Below are positions 9,731-18,263 of a stretch of DNA of 64,000 nucleotides, one piece after another. Below the pieces are notes generated by a model. The model was not told the DNA's origin and did no database searches. It saw only the letters and a program-made list of their open reading frames with translations. Position numbers and translations under genes: made by a program. Every line of letters starts with the position of its first letter. Positions within the stretch are counted from its first letter, which is position 1. Source of the stretch: Dehalococcoidia bacterium (GTDB taxonomy: Bacteria > Chloroflexota > Dehalococcoidia > Tepidiformales > Tepidiformaceae); assembly GCA_020847985.1 (NCBI GenBank), contig JADLBC010000060.1, forward strand, positions 62,001-126,000, in the 5' to 3' direction.

Positions 9731-10450
9731 ATGCGCCGCCTTCGCCCCTTCCTGCTGGTCCTCGCCTCGGCCGCGGGATGCTCAATTGGCGGGTTGACGC
9801 TGCACCTGAGCGACACGCTCGGCGGCTCTTCCGGGCCGGGTGCGTTCGAAGGGCCGGCCCAGGCCGAAGCCGCCGCCCCGGCGCCCGCGACCGCTTCGCC
9901 CGAGGCCACGCCCACGATGGAGCCGGGCATCATCGCGAACCAGGCATCCGCCGTGGCAACTCCCACGCCGACTTCGGCGGCCGCGCCCTCAGTCACGGTG
10001 GAAGCGCCCGTGGCCGGGGTCTCCTCACGCCTGAGCCTGCCCGCGGGGACCTCCGAGGACATCGAAAAGGCGGGCGGGCTGCTCGACCTGATGAACCAGC
10101 AGCGGCTCAAGGAAGGGCTGCCCGCCCTGCGCGCCAACCCGGCGCTCGAGCGGGTCGCGCTCGCACGGGCGAACAATCTCGTAGCGAACGGCTACTTCGA
10201 CCACTACAGCCCGGACGGCGAGAGCGCCTTCAGCGAACTGGCGGCGCGGTCCATCCCCTACCGGCTGGCGGGCGAAAACCTCGCGCGCAACAACTACCCG
10301 GAGGCGCGCACCGTGCAGGCAGCGTTCGATGGCCTGATGGCGAGCCAGGGGCACCGGGCAAACATCCTTGAGCCGCGTTTCACGCAGGCGGGGGTGGCCG
10401 CGGTGCGGAGCGGGAAGATGTGGGTATACGTCACCGTCTTCATGGACTAA
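9731..10450 (+). CDS. Secreted CAP/SCP-domain (allergen V5/Tpx-1) protein
   Basis: The start ATG at 9731 gives a 239-residue protein with a signal peptide MRRLRPFLLVLASAAGC. This could be a weak lipobox (AAGC), so lipoprotein or simply secreted. An Ala/Pro/Thr-rich linker (about 35-105) leads to a CAP domain from about 115 to the end: LLDLMNQQRLKEGLP, the His in YFDHYSPDGES, LAGENLA, SQGHRANIL and the final VYVTVFMD. The family has diverse extracellular roles, and bacterial members are often envelope-associated. Biochemical activity is not predictable here. Confidence 0.87.
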   Translation: MRRLRPFLLVLASAAGCSIGGLTLHLSDTLGGSSGPGAFEGPAQAEAAAPAPATASPEATPTMEPGIIANQASAVATPTPTSAAAPSVTVEAPVAGVSSRLSLPAGTSEDIEKAGGLLDLMNQQRLKEGLPALRANPALERVALARANNLVANGYFDHYSPDGESAFSELAARSIPYRLAGENLARNNYPEARTVQAAFDGLMASQGHRANILEPRFTQAGVAAVRSGKMWVYVTVFMD

Positions 10451-10529
10451 GCGCGGCCTAAGCCGGCGTGCGGAAGAACCTAATCGCAGCGGCGAAACCG
10501 GAGCTTCCTCTATGGTTTTGATAGACCAC

Positions 10530-10560
10530 TTGCGGGGCTAACCCTTACGTAAGGTATTAT
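10530..10560 (+). promoter_or_regulatory. Possible promoter with a perfect palindrome between -35 and -10
   Basis: TTGCGG (10530-10535) and TATTAT (10555-10560) are 19 bases apart. The spacer contains the perfect 12-base palindrome CCTTACGTAAGG (10543-10554). An A/T-rich palindrome in this GC-rich sequence is a good operator candidate for a dimeric regulator controlling the gene at 10609. Confidence 0.5.
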
Positions 10561-10608
10561 CCGATAGGCGCTCGGCCGTGACGGGCGACCCACTTGGGGA
10601 GATGCCCA

Positions 10609-11028
10609 TTGCGCGCAGACACGAGTGACGTCGCCTTCCGCCTCCTGATGGCCCTCGGTGACCTCTGGGATGGGTTGCAGCGGGCGCGCATCGATCCGGG
10701 TGCCCGCGGCCTTCACCTCACGAAGGAATACCTCGGGGGCTACACGCGCTACAGCGCCGGACCGGCCGCCCACGCGCGCATGGTCGTGGAATGGAATGAG
10801 GCGACGCGCCATCTCCGTGTCATCCGCTGCGAGGCCTGGTCCGGGTTCGATTCCGTCGTCTGTGCGACCGTTTCGCACGTGCGGGACGAAGCGCGCGCGA
10901 AGGGCCTCAGCGGCATCGTGGAAGCCCGCCTGAATGAAGCCTGCCAGGAGCCGGCTCCTTCGCGCCGCACGGTGGTCACTGTGGCCGCATCGCTCGCGGC
11001 CGTGGCGCCCGTTCGCCCGGGGCGCTAA
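10609..11028 (+). CDS. Uncharacterised protein (139 aa)
   Basis: The frame probably begins at a TTG (10609) because GGGGAG sits 6 bases upstream. Another TTG at 10594 lies in frame. The 139-residue product starts MRADTSDVAFRLLMALGD and contains YTRYSAGP and HLRVIRCEAWSGFDSVV, with an Ala/Val-rich hydrophobic tail near the C-terminus (VVTVAASLAAVAPV). I do not recognise the family. It converges with hemB (gap 9 bases) and lies behind a palindrome-bearing promoter, so regulated expression is plausible. Confidence 0.6.
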   Translation: MRADTSDVAFRLLMALGDLWDGLQRARIDPGARGLHLTKEYLGGYTRYSAGPAAHARMVVEWNEATRHLRVIRCEAWSGFDSVVCATVSHVRDEARAKGLSGIVEARLNEACQEPAPSRRTVVTVAASLAAVAPVRPGR

Positions 11029-11037
11029 CCGAAGCGG

Positions 11038-12012
11038 CTAACGCCGCTCAGCCCACTGCTTCGCGTGGTATGTGATCACCATGTCGGCGCCCGCCCGCCG
11101 GATGGATGTCAGCGCCTCATCGATGGCGCGGTCGCGGTCGATCCAGCCGCGCTCGGCGGCAGCCATGAGCATGCTGTATTCACCGCTGACGTTGTACGCG
11201 GCCACGGGCACATCGACGGCATCGCGCACGCGCCGCAGGACATCCAGGTAGGGCAGGGCGGGCTTCACCATCACCATGTCCGCGCCTTCATCGATATCGG
11301 TGAGCACCTCATCGAGCGCCATACGGCCATTCGCGGGGTCCATCTGGTAGCCGCGACGGTCGCCGAAGGCGGGGGTGCTCTCGGCCGCCTCACGGAAGGG
11401 GCCGTAGAACGCGCTGGCGAACTTGGCGGCGTAGCTCAACACAGGGACGCGCGCGAAGCCCGCACCATCGAGGCCGGCGCGGATGGCGCCGACGCGGCCG
11501 TCCATCATGTCGCTTGGCGCGATGATGTCGCAGCCGGCGGCGGCGAGGCTCACCGCCGTCTCCGTCAGCAGGGGGAGGGTGGCATCGTTATCGACGGTGC
11601 CGTCGGGGAGGAGGAGGCCGCAGTGGCCGTGGCTGGTGTATTCGCACAGGCAGACATCGGCGATGACGACGAGGTCCGGGTTGGCATCCTTCAGGGCGCG
11701 GGCCGCCTGTTGCACGATGCCGTCGCTGTCCCAGGCGCCGCTGCCGCGTTCGTCCTTGGCGGGAGGGAGCCCGAAAAGCAGCACCGCGGGGATGCGCAGC
11801 GCCGCCAGGTCGCGGGCCTCGGCGGCGAGTGCGTCCAGCCCGAGCCGATCCTGGCCGGGCATCGCCTCGATGGGCGCGCGCCCGCGCAGGCCGGCCTCGA
11901 TGAAGAGCGGGTAGACGAGGTGCGCGGGCGTGAGATCGGTTTCGCGCACGAGCCCGCGGATGGCCTCGCTGGAACGCAGCCGCCGGTGCCGCCGGAACGA
12001 TGACATCTCCAT
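11038..12012 (-). CDS. hemB: Delta-aminolevulinic acid dehydratase (porphobilinogen synthase)
   Basis: HemB condenses two 5-aminolevulinate molecules to porphobilinogen in tetrapyrrole synthesis. The 324-residue protein has the Zn-type cysteine cluster C121, C123 and C131 in DVCLCEYTSHGHCG and the two active-site lysines K197 (YAAKFASAFYGPF) and K250 (MVKPALPYLD). Length is normal. The ATG at 12012 (or the second Met two codons on) follows TAGCAT by 6 bases, again resembling a leaderless start. No other heme genes are nearby. Confidence 0.97.
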   Translation of the reverse strand: MEMSSFRRHRRLRSSEAIRGLVRETDLTPAHLVYPLFIEAGLRGRAPIEAMPGQDRLGLDALAAEARDLAALRIPAVLLFGLPPAKDERGSGAWDSDGIVQQAARALKDANPDLVVIADVCLCEYTSHGHCGLLLPDGTVDNDATLPLLTETAVSLAAAGCDIIAPSDMMDGRVGAIRAGLDGAGFARVPVLSYAAKFASAFYGPFREAAESTPAFGDRRGYQMDPANGRMALDEVLTDIDEGADMVMVKPALPYLDVLRRVRDAVDVPVAAYNVSGEYSMLMAAAERGWIDRDRAIDEALTSIRRAGADMVITYHAKQWAERR

Positions 12013-12018
12013 GCGGCG

Positions 12019-12024
12019 ATGCTA
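12019..12024 (-). promoter_or_regulatory. -10-like hexamer TAGCAT before hemB
   Basis: On the minus strand TAGCAT ends 6 bases before the hemB ATG. It faces a second hexamer (12055-12060) serving the divergent gene inside a 55-base gap. Confidence 0.4.
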
Positions 12025-12054
12025 CCACGCGCTTTCGCGGGGGTGCCCGGCTGC

Positions 12055-12060
12055 TATCCT
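12055..12060 (+). promoter_or_regulatory. -10-like hexamer TATCCT before the gene at 12068
   Basis: TATCCT ends 7 bases before the ATG. The seven intervening bases GAGGCGG include a GAGG that could act as a Shine-Dalgarno only if transcription began further upstream. Confidence 0.4.
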
Positions 12061-12067
12061 GAGGCGG

Positions 12068-12763
12068 ATGGAACGGCGACTCCCGCCCCAGTACACCGGC
12101 TGGCAAGCGCACGAACCCGCGTTGCGCCGCATGACCACGCCCGAACTCGTCATGGAGATCCAGGACGGCCCGCCCGACCGGCGGCTCGCGGCGCTCTCGG
12201 TGATCGACCTCGCGGACGTGGCGCAGGAGACGCTGGAGGACTGGATTCGCACGCTGCCGGAGGCCGAGGCGAACGAGCTCGCGGGCGCCATCCCGGCTTC
12301 GCGGCCGAATGCCACCTGCGCCGACGACCTCCGCTGGGTGGACCTCGCGCGCAAGGGATACGACCGCCGCCGCCTGCCGACCTTCCTCGTTATGTTGTTC
12401 TCCTCGCTTGAGGCGATGGAGGCGCGGGAGTGCGCGGAAGCCCCCGGCGCGTGGGAACAGGTCGCCGATTGGCTGGGCGAAACCTACGATCGGGCCGGTG
12501 AGGCGGGTGACAACGATGCCACCGAGGACATCCTCCTGTTCGTGTTCGAGAACCATCTGCGCCGCGCGGCCGTCTTCGAGGCGTTCCTCGGGCTCATCGC
12601 ACGGCACGAAGAGCTTGCCGAGCGCGTCAGCAACGACCCGGCGGTCTTCCTGGCGGACCTCCCGGAGGCGATGCAGCGGGGCGCGCTGGAAGAGGCCGCC
12701 CGTTCCGGCGGCCTCCCCCTGCTGCAGTCGCTCGCGCGCCTCTACGGCGCCTTCGAAAGCTGA
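12068..12763 (+). CDS. Uncharacterised acidic protein (231 aa)
   Basis: The 231-residue product begins MERRLPPQYTGWQAHEPAL and is strongly acidic and helical, with many Glu/Ala-rich stretches and no signal peptide or transmembrane segment. Codon use matches its neighbours and the frame is uninterrupted, so it is a real gene, but I do not recognise a family. It is divergent from hemB with only 55 bases between the two start codons and converges on the serine hydrolase. Confidence 0.7.
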   Translation: MERRLPPQYTGWQAHEPALRRMTTPELVMEIQDGPPDRRLAALSVIDLADVAQETLEDWIRTLPEAEANELAGAIPASRPNATCADDLRWVDLARKGYDRRRLPTFLVMLFSSLEAMEARECAEAPGAWEQVADWLGETYDRAGEAGDNDATEDILLFVFENHLRRAAVFEAFLGLIARHEELAERVSNDPAVFLADLPEAMQRGALEEAARSGGLPLLQSLARLYGAFES

Positions 12764-12771
12764 ACCCGGCC

Positions 12772-13983
12772 TCAGCTCACGATCGATGAGTAGATGATCT
12801 GCTTGAGCTGCCCGCGGAAGTTGAAGGTGGCCGAGGGCATGAGCTGGGTCATGAACACGACCGACAGGTCCTCGGCCGGGTCCACCCAGAAGATGGTCGA
12901 GGCCGCGCCGCCCCAATAGTAATCGCCCTCGCCGAGCGTGCCGGCGGTGACTTCGCTAAGGGTCACGGCGAAGCCCAGCCCGAATCCGACACCCTCGTTC
13001 GCGGTCTCCGAGAAGGCGCCGATCGCCATCTCGGTGAGGTCGCGGTTGCCGAGCAGGTGGTTTTTCGTCATGAGGCGGAGGGTGCGCGGGCCGAGGATGC
13101 GGGCGCCATCGAGTTCGCCGCCGCGGCGGAGCATTTCGCAGAAGCGCAGGTAGTCCGCGGTCGTGCTGGTGAGCCCGCCGCCGCCGGAGAGGAAGCTCGG
13201 CTTCGCCAGGTAGGTGCTCGTCTTCGGGTCGTCGATCAGCTTCATCGACTTGTCGGCACCGCGCTGGTAGTTGGCGGCGAAGCGGTGGGCCTTCTCCGGG
13301 GCGACGAAGAACGAGGTGTCGTTCATGCCCAGCGGTTCGAAGATGGTCTCGCGCAGGTATTCGTCGAAGGGCCGGCCGGAGATCGCCTCGACCAGGTAGC
13401 CGCAGACGTCGGTCGAGTAGGAGTACATCCAGTGCTCGCCGGGCTGGTAGCGCAGGGGCACGTTCGCGAGCTTCTCGACGAACGTCTGGAGCGTCTCGCC
13501 CTCGCCGCGCGCGACGCCCTCGCGCCGGTACGCCTTATCGACGGGGTGGTTGGTGGCGCCGTAGGTGAGCCCGCCGCCGTGGCTGAGCACGTGGCGCATG
13601 GTCATCGGCGGGTTCGGTTCGCGCGTCTCCATGCTGTCGCCGTCGCCCGAGACCCAGACGCGCTGGTTGCGCCATTCGGGGATGAAGCGATGGACCGGGT
13701 CGTTGAGTTGGAAGTGGCCCTGCTCGTAGAGGGTCATGAGGGCGACCGAGGTGATGGGCTTCGACATCGAGTAGATGCGGAAGATGGTGTCATCGGCCAC
13801 GGGCTGTTCGCGTTCGCGATCGGCGTTGCCGAAGGAGCGGAAGTAGGCGGGCTGGCCGTGGCGCGAGACCGCGACCTGGCAGCCGGCGATCTTGCCGGGC
13901 TGGATGTAGTTCCGCTCGAGATGGGTGGTGATGCGCTCGAGGCGATCGGGATCGAAACCGGCTTTGGCGGGATCGACGTGCAT
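12772..13983 (-). CDS. Serine hydrolase of the beta-lactamase (class C)/esterase fold
   Basis: The 403-residue protein has the SxxK nucleophile motif in SMSKPIT (about residue 74-77), the second-motif tyrosine in MYSYSTDVCGYLVE, and a loop rich in Gly in HVLSHGGGLTYGATNH. It lacks an obvious signal peptide, so it is more likely a cytoplasmic esterase or amidase than a periplasmic beta-lactamase or PBP. The start has AAGGGAG four bases upstream. The substrate cannot be told from sequence. Confidence 0.88.
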   Translation of the reverse strand: MHVDPAKAGFDPDRLERITTHLERNYIQPGKIAGCQVAVSRHGQPAYFRSFGNADREREQPVADDTIFRIYSMSKPITSVALMTLYEQGHFQLNDPVHRFIPEWRNQRVWVSGDGDSMETREPNPPMTMRHVLSHGGGLTYGATNHPVDKAYRREGVARGEGETLQTFVEKLANVPLRYQPGEHWMYSYSTDVCGYLVEAISGRPFDEYLRETIFEPLGMNDTSFFVAPEKAHRFAANYQRGADKSMKLIDDPKTSTYLAKPSFLSGGGGLTSTTADYLRFCEMLRRGGELDGARILGPRTLRLMTKNHLLGNRDLTEMAIGAFSETANEGVGFGLGFAVTLSEVTAGTLGEGDYYWGGAASTIFWVDPAEDLSVVFMTQLMPSATFNFRGQLKQIIYSSIVS

Positions 13984-14055
13984 GAGACTCCCTTTCGGAT
14001 GTTGCAGGCCATTAGCGGTGCGCCGGGTGGGGGCGTCAAGCGGGGCCCAACGTGG

Positions 14056-14085
14056 TTGGACAGGGACCGATTCATGCCGTAGACG
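14056..14085 (+). promoter_or_regulatory. Candidate sigma-70-type promoter for the DUF35-thiolase pair
   Basis: TTGGAC (14056-14061) and TAGACG (14080-14085) are 18 bases apart, about 33 bases before the ATG at 14119, which has its own TGGAGG ribosome-binding site. Confidence 0.4.
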
Positions 14086-14118
14086 GGAGGGAGCAAACAG
14101 CCTGCTTGGAGGTCGTCC

Positions 14119-14541
14119 ATGGCGCGCGTGCCCGTCGAAGAGGGGTACTTTCGGATCCCCGAGGAGGAGGGCGCGGCGCCCGTGCTCCTCGGTTCATTCA
14201 GCCCGGCGGCGAATACCTACTTCTGGCCCCGCCGCAAGCGCTGCCCGATTTCGCTCGAACCCGTCCAGGACTGCGAACTCTCGACCGAGGGCGTGATCTA
14301 TTCGTGGACGTTCGTTTCGATGCCGACCATGGGGAGCATGAAAGCGGATGCCGGCGGCGGTTTCGGCGCTGCCCAGGTCGACCTGCCCGAGGGTGTGCGC
14401 ATCCAGGCGCAGCTCGAGGGCAAGCAGGGCGACTGGGCCATTGGCCAGCGCGTGCGCCTCACGACGCGCGTGGTGGGCACGGAAGCGAACGGCGACGAGC
14501 TTGTCACCATCGCCTTCCGCCTGGCTGAAGGGGGCGAATGA
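14119..14541 (+). CDS. DUF35-type OB-fold protein, thiolase partner
   Basis: The 140-residue protein matches the layout of DUF35 (rubredoxin-like Zn ribbon plus OB fold) accessory subunits: YFWPRRKRCP followed by an OB-fold beginning GVIYSWTFV. The usual Zn ribbon needs CxxC twice. Here only Cys in RCPIS and one Cys in VQDCEL remain, so zinc binding is doubtful. Its stop overlaps the start of the following thiolase-like gene (ATGA), the normal arrangement for DUF35 proteins that form a complex with a thiolase or SCP2-type aldolase. Confidence 0.8.
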   Translation: MARVPVEEGYFRIPEEEGAAPVLLGSFSPAANTYFWPRRKRCPISLEPVQDCELSTEGVIYSWTFVSMPTMGSMKADAGGGFGAAQVDLPEGVRIQAQLEGKQGDWAIGQRVRLTTRVVGTEANGDELVTIAFRLAEGGE

Positions 14542-15692
14542 TGGACCGCGACGTGTACGTCATCGGCGTGGGGATCCACCGCTTCGGCAAGCACGACATC
14601 AGCCGCCGGGACATGGCCTACGTGGCCGGCATCGACGCGCTAGAGGACGCGGACATCTCGTTCAAGCAGGTGGGGTCGCTCTACACGGGCTACATCGGCG
14701 GGAACATGCTCGACGGCGTCACCTACGCCAAGGACCTCGGGCTCACGGGCATCCCCGTCGTGCACGTGGAGAACGCCTCGGCCACCGGGTCCTCGGCGTT
14801 CCGGCAGGCCGTGAACGATGTCAGCGGCGGCGTCTGCGATGTTTCGATGGCACTCGGCTTCGATGGCCAGCTGCGGGGGCTGAGCACGCCGCCGCCGGTC
14901 GCGCCGCGGCCAACGATGGGATCGAACCTGCTCCCGGCGGCCTTCTTCGCCTTCTGGGCCGTTCGCCGCATGCACGACAACGGCACGACGGTGGAAACGT
15001 TCGCCAGGATCGCGGCGAAGAACTGGAACCACGCGCGCTTCAACAAGTACGCCGAACGCCAGGCCGCGAACGAGATCACGCCCGAAACCGTGCTTGCGGC
15101 GCCGATGGTGGCCTACCCGCATACGGCGATGATGGCGTGCGGCGCGGGCGCCGGCGCCGCCTCCGCCATCGTCGCGACGCGCGAAATCGCCGAGAAGCTG
15201 AGCAATGGCCGGCCGCTGGTGAAGGTCGCGGCTTCGCAGATGCAATCGGAGGTGTACCAGCCGGGCCACATCTTCCTGGGCGCGATCGTCGGGCCGTCGG
15301 AATCGACGCGCATCACGGCGAACCTGGCCTACGCGGAGGCGGGCATCGAGCCGAAGGACCTGAGCCTCGTGCACGTGCACGACGCCTTCCCCATCGAGGA
15401 GCTGATGTACTACGAACTGCTCGGCATCTGCCCCGATGGCGAAGGCGACCGCCTCGTGGCCGAGGGTGCGACCACGATCGGCGGGCGCATCCCGTTCTCG
15501 ACGGACGGCGGGCTCATCGGGCGCGGACACCCGGGCGGGCCGACGGGCCTTGCGCAGATCTGGGACATCACCCAGCAGCTGCGGGGTGAATCGGGCCAGC
15601 GGCAGGTGGAGAACGCGCGCATCGGCCTCGCGCACATGATGGGCGCGGGTTCGGTCTGCGTGGTGCACATCCTCAAGCGCGAAGAGCACTGA
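14538..15692 (+). CDS. SCP-x/lipid-transfer-type thiolase-like protein lacking the nucleophilic Cys
   Basis: The 384-residue product has the thiolase fold and motifs of the SCP2-thiolase branch: VENASATGSSAF (77-88), HDAFPIEEL and GRGHPGGPTGLAQI. In canonical enzymes VENAC supplies the acylated Cys; here it is Ser81. Claisen-type thiolysis is therefore doubtful. The pairing with a DUF35 protein recalls Ltp2-type retro-aldolases, which also lack the Cys, though the HDxF and GHP motifs are retained here. The start could be either of two adjacent ATGs (14538 or 14541). The substrate is unknown. Confidence 0.85.
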   Translation: MMDRDVYVIGVGIHRFGKHDISRRDMAYVAGIDALEDADISFKQVGSLYTGYIGGNMLDGVTYAKDLGLTGIPVVHVENASATGSSAFRQAVNDVSGGVCDVSMALGFDGQLRGLSTPPPVAPRPTMGSNLLPAAFFAFWAVRRMHDNGTTVETFARIAAKNWNHARFNKYAERQAANEITPETVLAAPMVAYPHTAMMACGAGAGAASAIVATREIAEKLSNGRPLVKVAASQMQSEVYQPGHIFLGAIVGPSESTRITANLAYAEAGIEPKDLSLVHVHDAFPIEELMYYELLGICPDGEGDRLVAEGATTIGGRIPFSTDGGLIGRGHPGGPTGLAQIWDITQQLRGESGQRQVENARIGLAHMMGAGSVCVVHILKREEH

Positions 15693-15701
15693 CGGCACCG
15701 C

Positions 15702-16985
15702 TCACTCGCGGCTGGTGATGACGCCAGCCGCGAGGAGCGCGTCGATCTCGCCATCGGGGATGCCGCCTTCGCGGAGCACTTCGCGCGTGTGGCCCGCGAG
15801 CGGCGGCGACGGCCTGCGCGCCTCCGTGGGCGTGCCCGACATGCGCACCACCGGGCCCACCACGCGCTGCGGGCCCGTGAGGTCGTGTTCGAGTTCGGCC
15901 ATCATCCCGGCGGCGGTGACCTGCGGATCGTCCGACATCTCCTCGGGGAAGTTCACGACGCTGGCGGGGACGCCGGCCGCGAGCAGGCGCTCGACCCACT
16001 CGGCGGCGGGCGCGGCGAGCAGCTTCTCCTGGATCTCGCGGCGCCACCCCTCCAGCTTCGCCCGATTGTCGCCGTCGGCGGCGTTGAAGCCGGGATCGTC
16101 GGTGGGGTCGTGCATGCCGAGAATCGCGCGGATGGCGTTGCGGTTCTGGGGTGTGAGCGCGCCGAGCACAATCGCGCCCTGCTTCGTGTGGTAGCCGCCG
16201 TAGTAGAGGCGGTGCGAGGCAAATCGCGGCCCCTGCGCCTTGCGAATCGCGGCGATGGCGTCGTAGCGAGCCCCGGATGCCCGCGTGTCCCGCAACTCCG
16301 AAAGCAGCGGGTCGCGCACGGTGACGTCGTGCACGGGCTCGCGCATCACCTGGTGGGACATCAGCTCCAGCGCCGAATGCAGCAGCGAGACGTGCAGCGA
16401 CTGCCCTTCGCCGGTGCGTTCGCGATGCAGCAGCGCGGCGCAGATGCCCATTGCCGCGACGGTTCCGGAGGAGCGATCGATGAACGTCGATGCCGAGATT
16501 TGCTGCGGCGCACCGAACTCGTCCACCTTCGCCTCGTTCGCCATGAGGCCGGAGTAGGCCTGCGCGACGATGTCCGAGCCCGCGCGCGTGGCCATTGGGC
16601 CGGTCTCGCCGAAGCCGGTGATGCTCGCGTAGATGAGCCGCGGATTGAGCGCACGCAGGGTGGCGTAGTCGATCCCCAGCTTCGAGGCGACGCCGTGGCG
16701 GTAGTTGATCACCATGACATCGAAGGTGGGGATGATGCGGCGGATGAGGTCCGCGCCTTCCGGCCGGGCGAGGTCGATGGTGAGGCTGCGCTTGCCGCGG
16801 TTGAGCGACTGGAAGTACTTGCCTTCGTTCGGGACGACGGCGGCGCTGTTGCGGCGCGCTTCGCCCTCGGGCGGCTCCACCTTCACGACCTCGGCGCCCA
16901 TGTCGGAGAGGAGCACGCCCACGAGCGGGCCCGCGACAATCTGCGAGAACTCGAGGACGCGGATGCCCGCCAGCGCGCCGGGCAC
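15702..16985 (-). CDS. CaiB/BaiF family CoA-transferase
   Basis: The 427-residue protein has the family N-terminus VLEFSQIVAGPLVGVLLSDM, the strand VVKVEPP, the conserved SLNRGKRSLTIDLARPEG block (in part) and the catalytic Asp in RAGSDIVAQAYSG. It probably forms an operon with the acyl-CoA dehydrogenase that ends 2 bases upstream of its start, so substrate activation coupled to the first oxidation step is a reasonable inference. It converges with the thiolase-like gene after a 9-base gap. Confidence 0.92.
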   Translation of the reverse strand: MPGALAGIRVLEFSQIVAGPLVGVLLSDMGAEVVKVEPPEGEARRNSAAVVPNEGKYFQSLNRGKRSLTIDLARPEGADLIRRIIPTFDVMVINYRHGVASKLGIDYATLRALNPRLIYASITGFGETGPMATRAGSDIVAQAYSGLMANEAKVDEFGAPQQISASTFIDRSSGTVAAMGICAALLHRERTGEGQSLHVSLLHSALELMSHQVMREPVHDVTVRDPLLSELRDTRASGARYDAIAAIRKAQGPRFASHRLYYGGYHTKQGAIVLGALTPQNRNAIRAILGMHDPTDDPGFNAADGDNRAKLEGWRREIQEKLLAAPAAEWVERLLAAGVPASVVNFPEEMSDDPQVTAAGMMAELEHDLTGPQRVVGPVVRMSGTPTEARRPSPPLAGHTREVLREGGIPDGEIDALLAAGVITSRE

Positions 16986-16987
16986 GG

Positions 16988-18190
16988 CTAACCTCGCGGC
17001 AGGCCGAGGCCGCGCGTCGCGATGACGTTGCGCTGGACCTCGGATGTGCCGCCACGGATGGTCGCCGGGACCGTGCCGATGTAGCTGCGCGCGAACGACT
17101 CGTCGCTGCCCTCGAGCAGGTTGCCCAGCATGCCGATGGCCTGCATCGCCGTCTGTGCGAGCCGCTGGGAGAGCTCGGAGTTGTACAGCTTCGACATCGA
17201 AGCCTCGTCGTTCGGTACCTGGCCGCGGTTCTGCATCGAGATGACGCGGAGCGAGAACTGGTACATGACCTCGGTCTCGATGTAGCGCTGGGCAATCTCC
17301 TGGCGGACCGGGGAGCTGTTGACGCGATTGCGAAGCACGGGGTTCGCGCGCACGACCTCGAGCAGCTCATGCAGCTTTCGCCGCGCGCCCACCGCGCCGC
17401 CGATGTTCGACCGTTCGAAGTCAAGGAGCGTCATGCCGACGTACCAGCCGCGGTTCTCTTCGCCGACAAGGTTGCGCGCGGGCACGCGGACATCCTGGAA
17501 GAAGACCTCGTTGAAGTAGTGCCTGCCGCCCATGTCCGTCAGCGGGCGAATGGTGATGCCGGGGGTCTTGATGTCGTCGATGAGGAGGAAGGAGATGCCC
17601 CGGTGCTTGGGCGCCTGCGGGTCGGTCCGCACGAGCGCGAAGAGGGCGTCGGCGGTGGGCGCGCCCGAGGTCCAGATCTTCTGACCGTTGAGGACGAAGT
17701 CGTCGCCGTCGCGGACAGCACGCGTCTGGAGGGATGCCAGGTCCGACCCGGAGCCGGGCTCCGAGTATCCCTGGGCCCACGTGGCCTCGCCCGCGAGGAT
17801 GGGCGGCAGGTACTTCGCCTTCTGCTCGGGCGTGCCGTGGATGATGAGCGTGGGCCCGAGCAGGCCGACCCCGGACCCGCCGACGGGAGGCGCGGCCGCG
17901 CGCGCCAGCTCCTGGTTGAGGACGAACTGCTCCATGGGCGTGAGGCCGCCGCCGCCATACTCCTTCGGCCAGTGCGGTGCGACCCACCCGCGTTCGGCGA
18001 GCGCGCCATGCCATTCAATGGCGGATGCGCGCGCCGCGGCATCCGGGGACTTGCGGTCGAATTCCCACTGGCGCTCGCCGGGGCCACCCGCCTCGGCCAT
18101 CGCGCGGTAGCGGCCGGGCAGGCGGGATTCGATCAGGGTGCGCACTTCGGCGCGGAAGGCGGCCTGCTCCGTGTTGTCTCGCCAGTCCAT
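16988..18190 (-). CDS. Acyl-CoA dehydrogenase
   Basis: This 400-residue flavoprotein has the typical FAD-contact segments GYSEPGSGSDLAS and NGQKIWTSGA and a C-terminal TIRGGTSEVQRN. The residue aligned with the MCAD catalytic Glu376 (YEGT) is Gly380 (RGGT), so the base must come from another position, as in IVD/LCAD and many actinobacterial FadE proteins, or the activity differs. HRGISFLLID and RNLVGEENRGWY are normal. The start ATG has GGAGGAG upstream, and the CoA-transferase follows it directly. Confidence 0.9.
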   Translation of the reverse strand: MDWRDNTEQAAFRAEVRTLIESRLPGRYRAMAEAGGPGERQWEFDRKSPDAAARASAIEWHGALAERGWVAPHWPKEYGGGGLTPMEQFVLNQELARAAAPPVGGSGVGLLGPTLIIHGTPEQKAKYLPPILAGEATWAQGYSEPGSGSDLASLQTRAVRDGDDFVLNGQKIWTSGAPTADALFALVRTDPQAPKHRGISFLLIDDIKTPGITIRPLTDMGGRHYFNEVFFQDVRVPARNLVGEENRGWYVGMTLLDFERSNIGGAVGARRKLHELLEVVRANPVLRNRVNSSPVRQEIAQRYIETEVMYQFSLRVISMQNRGQVPNDEASMSKLYNSELSQRLAQTAMQAIGMLGNLLEGSDESFARSYIGTVPATIRGGTSEVQRNVIATRGLGLPRG

Positions 18191-18263
18191 GGGCGCTCCT
18201 CCGGCCCCGGGCGGGGCGACGCGGGAGATTCTAGCGCGTCGCGGGGGCCACGTGTCTCACCGA

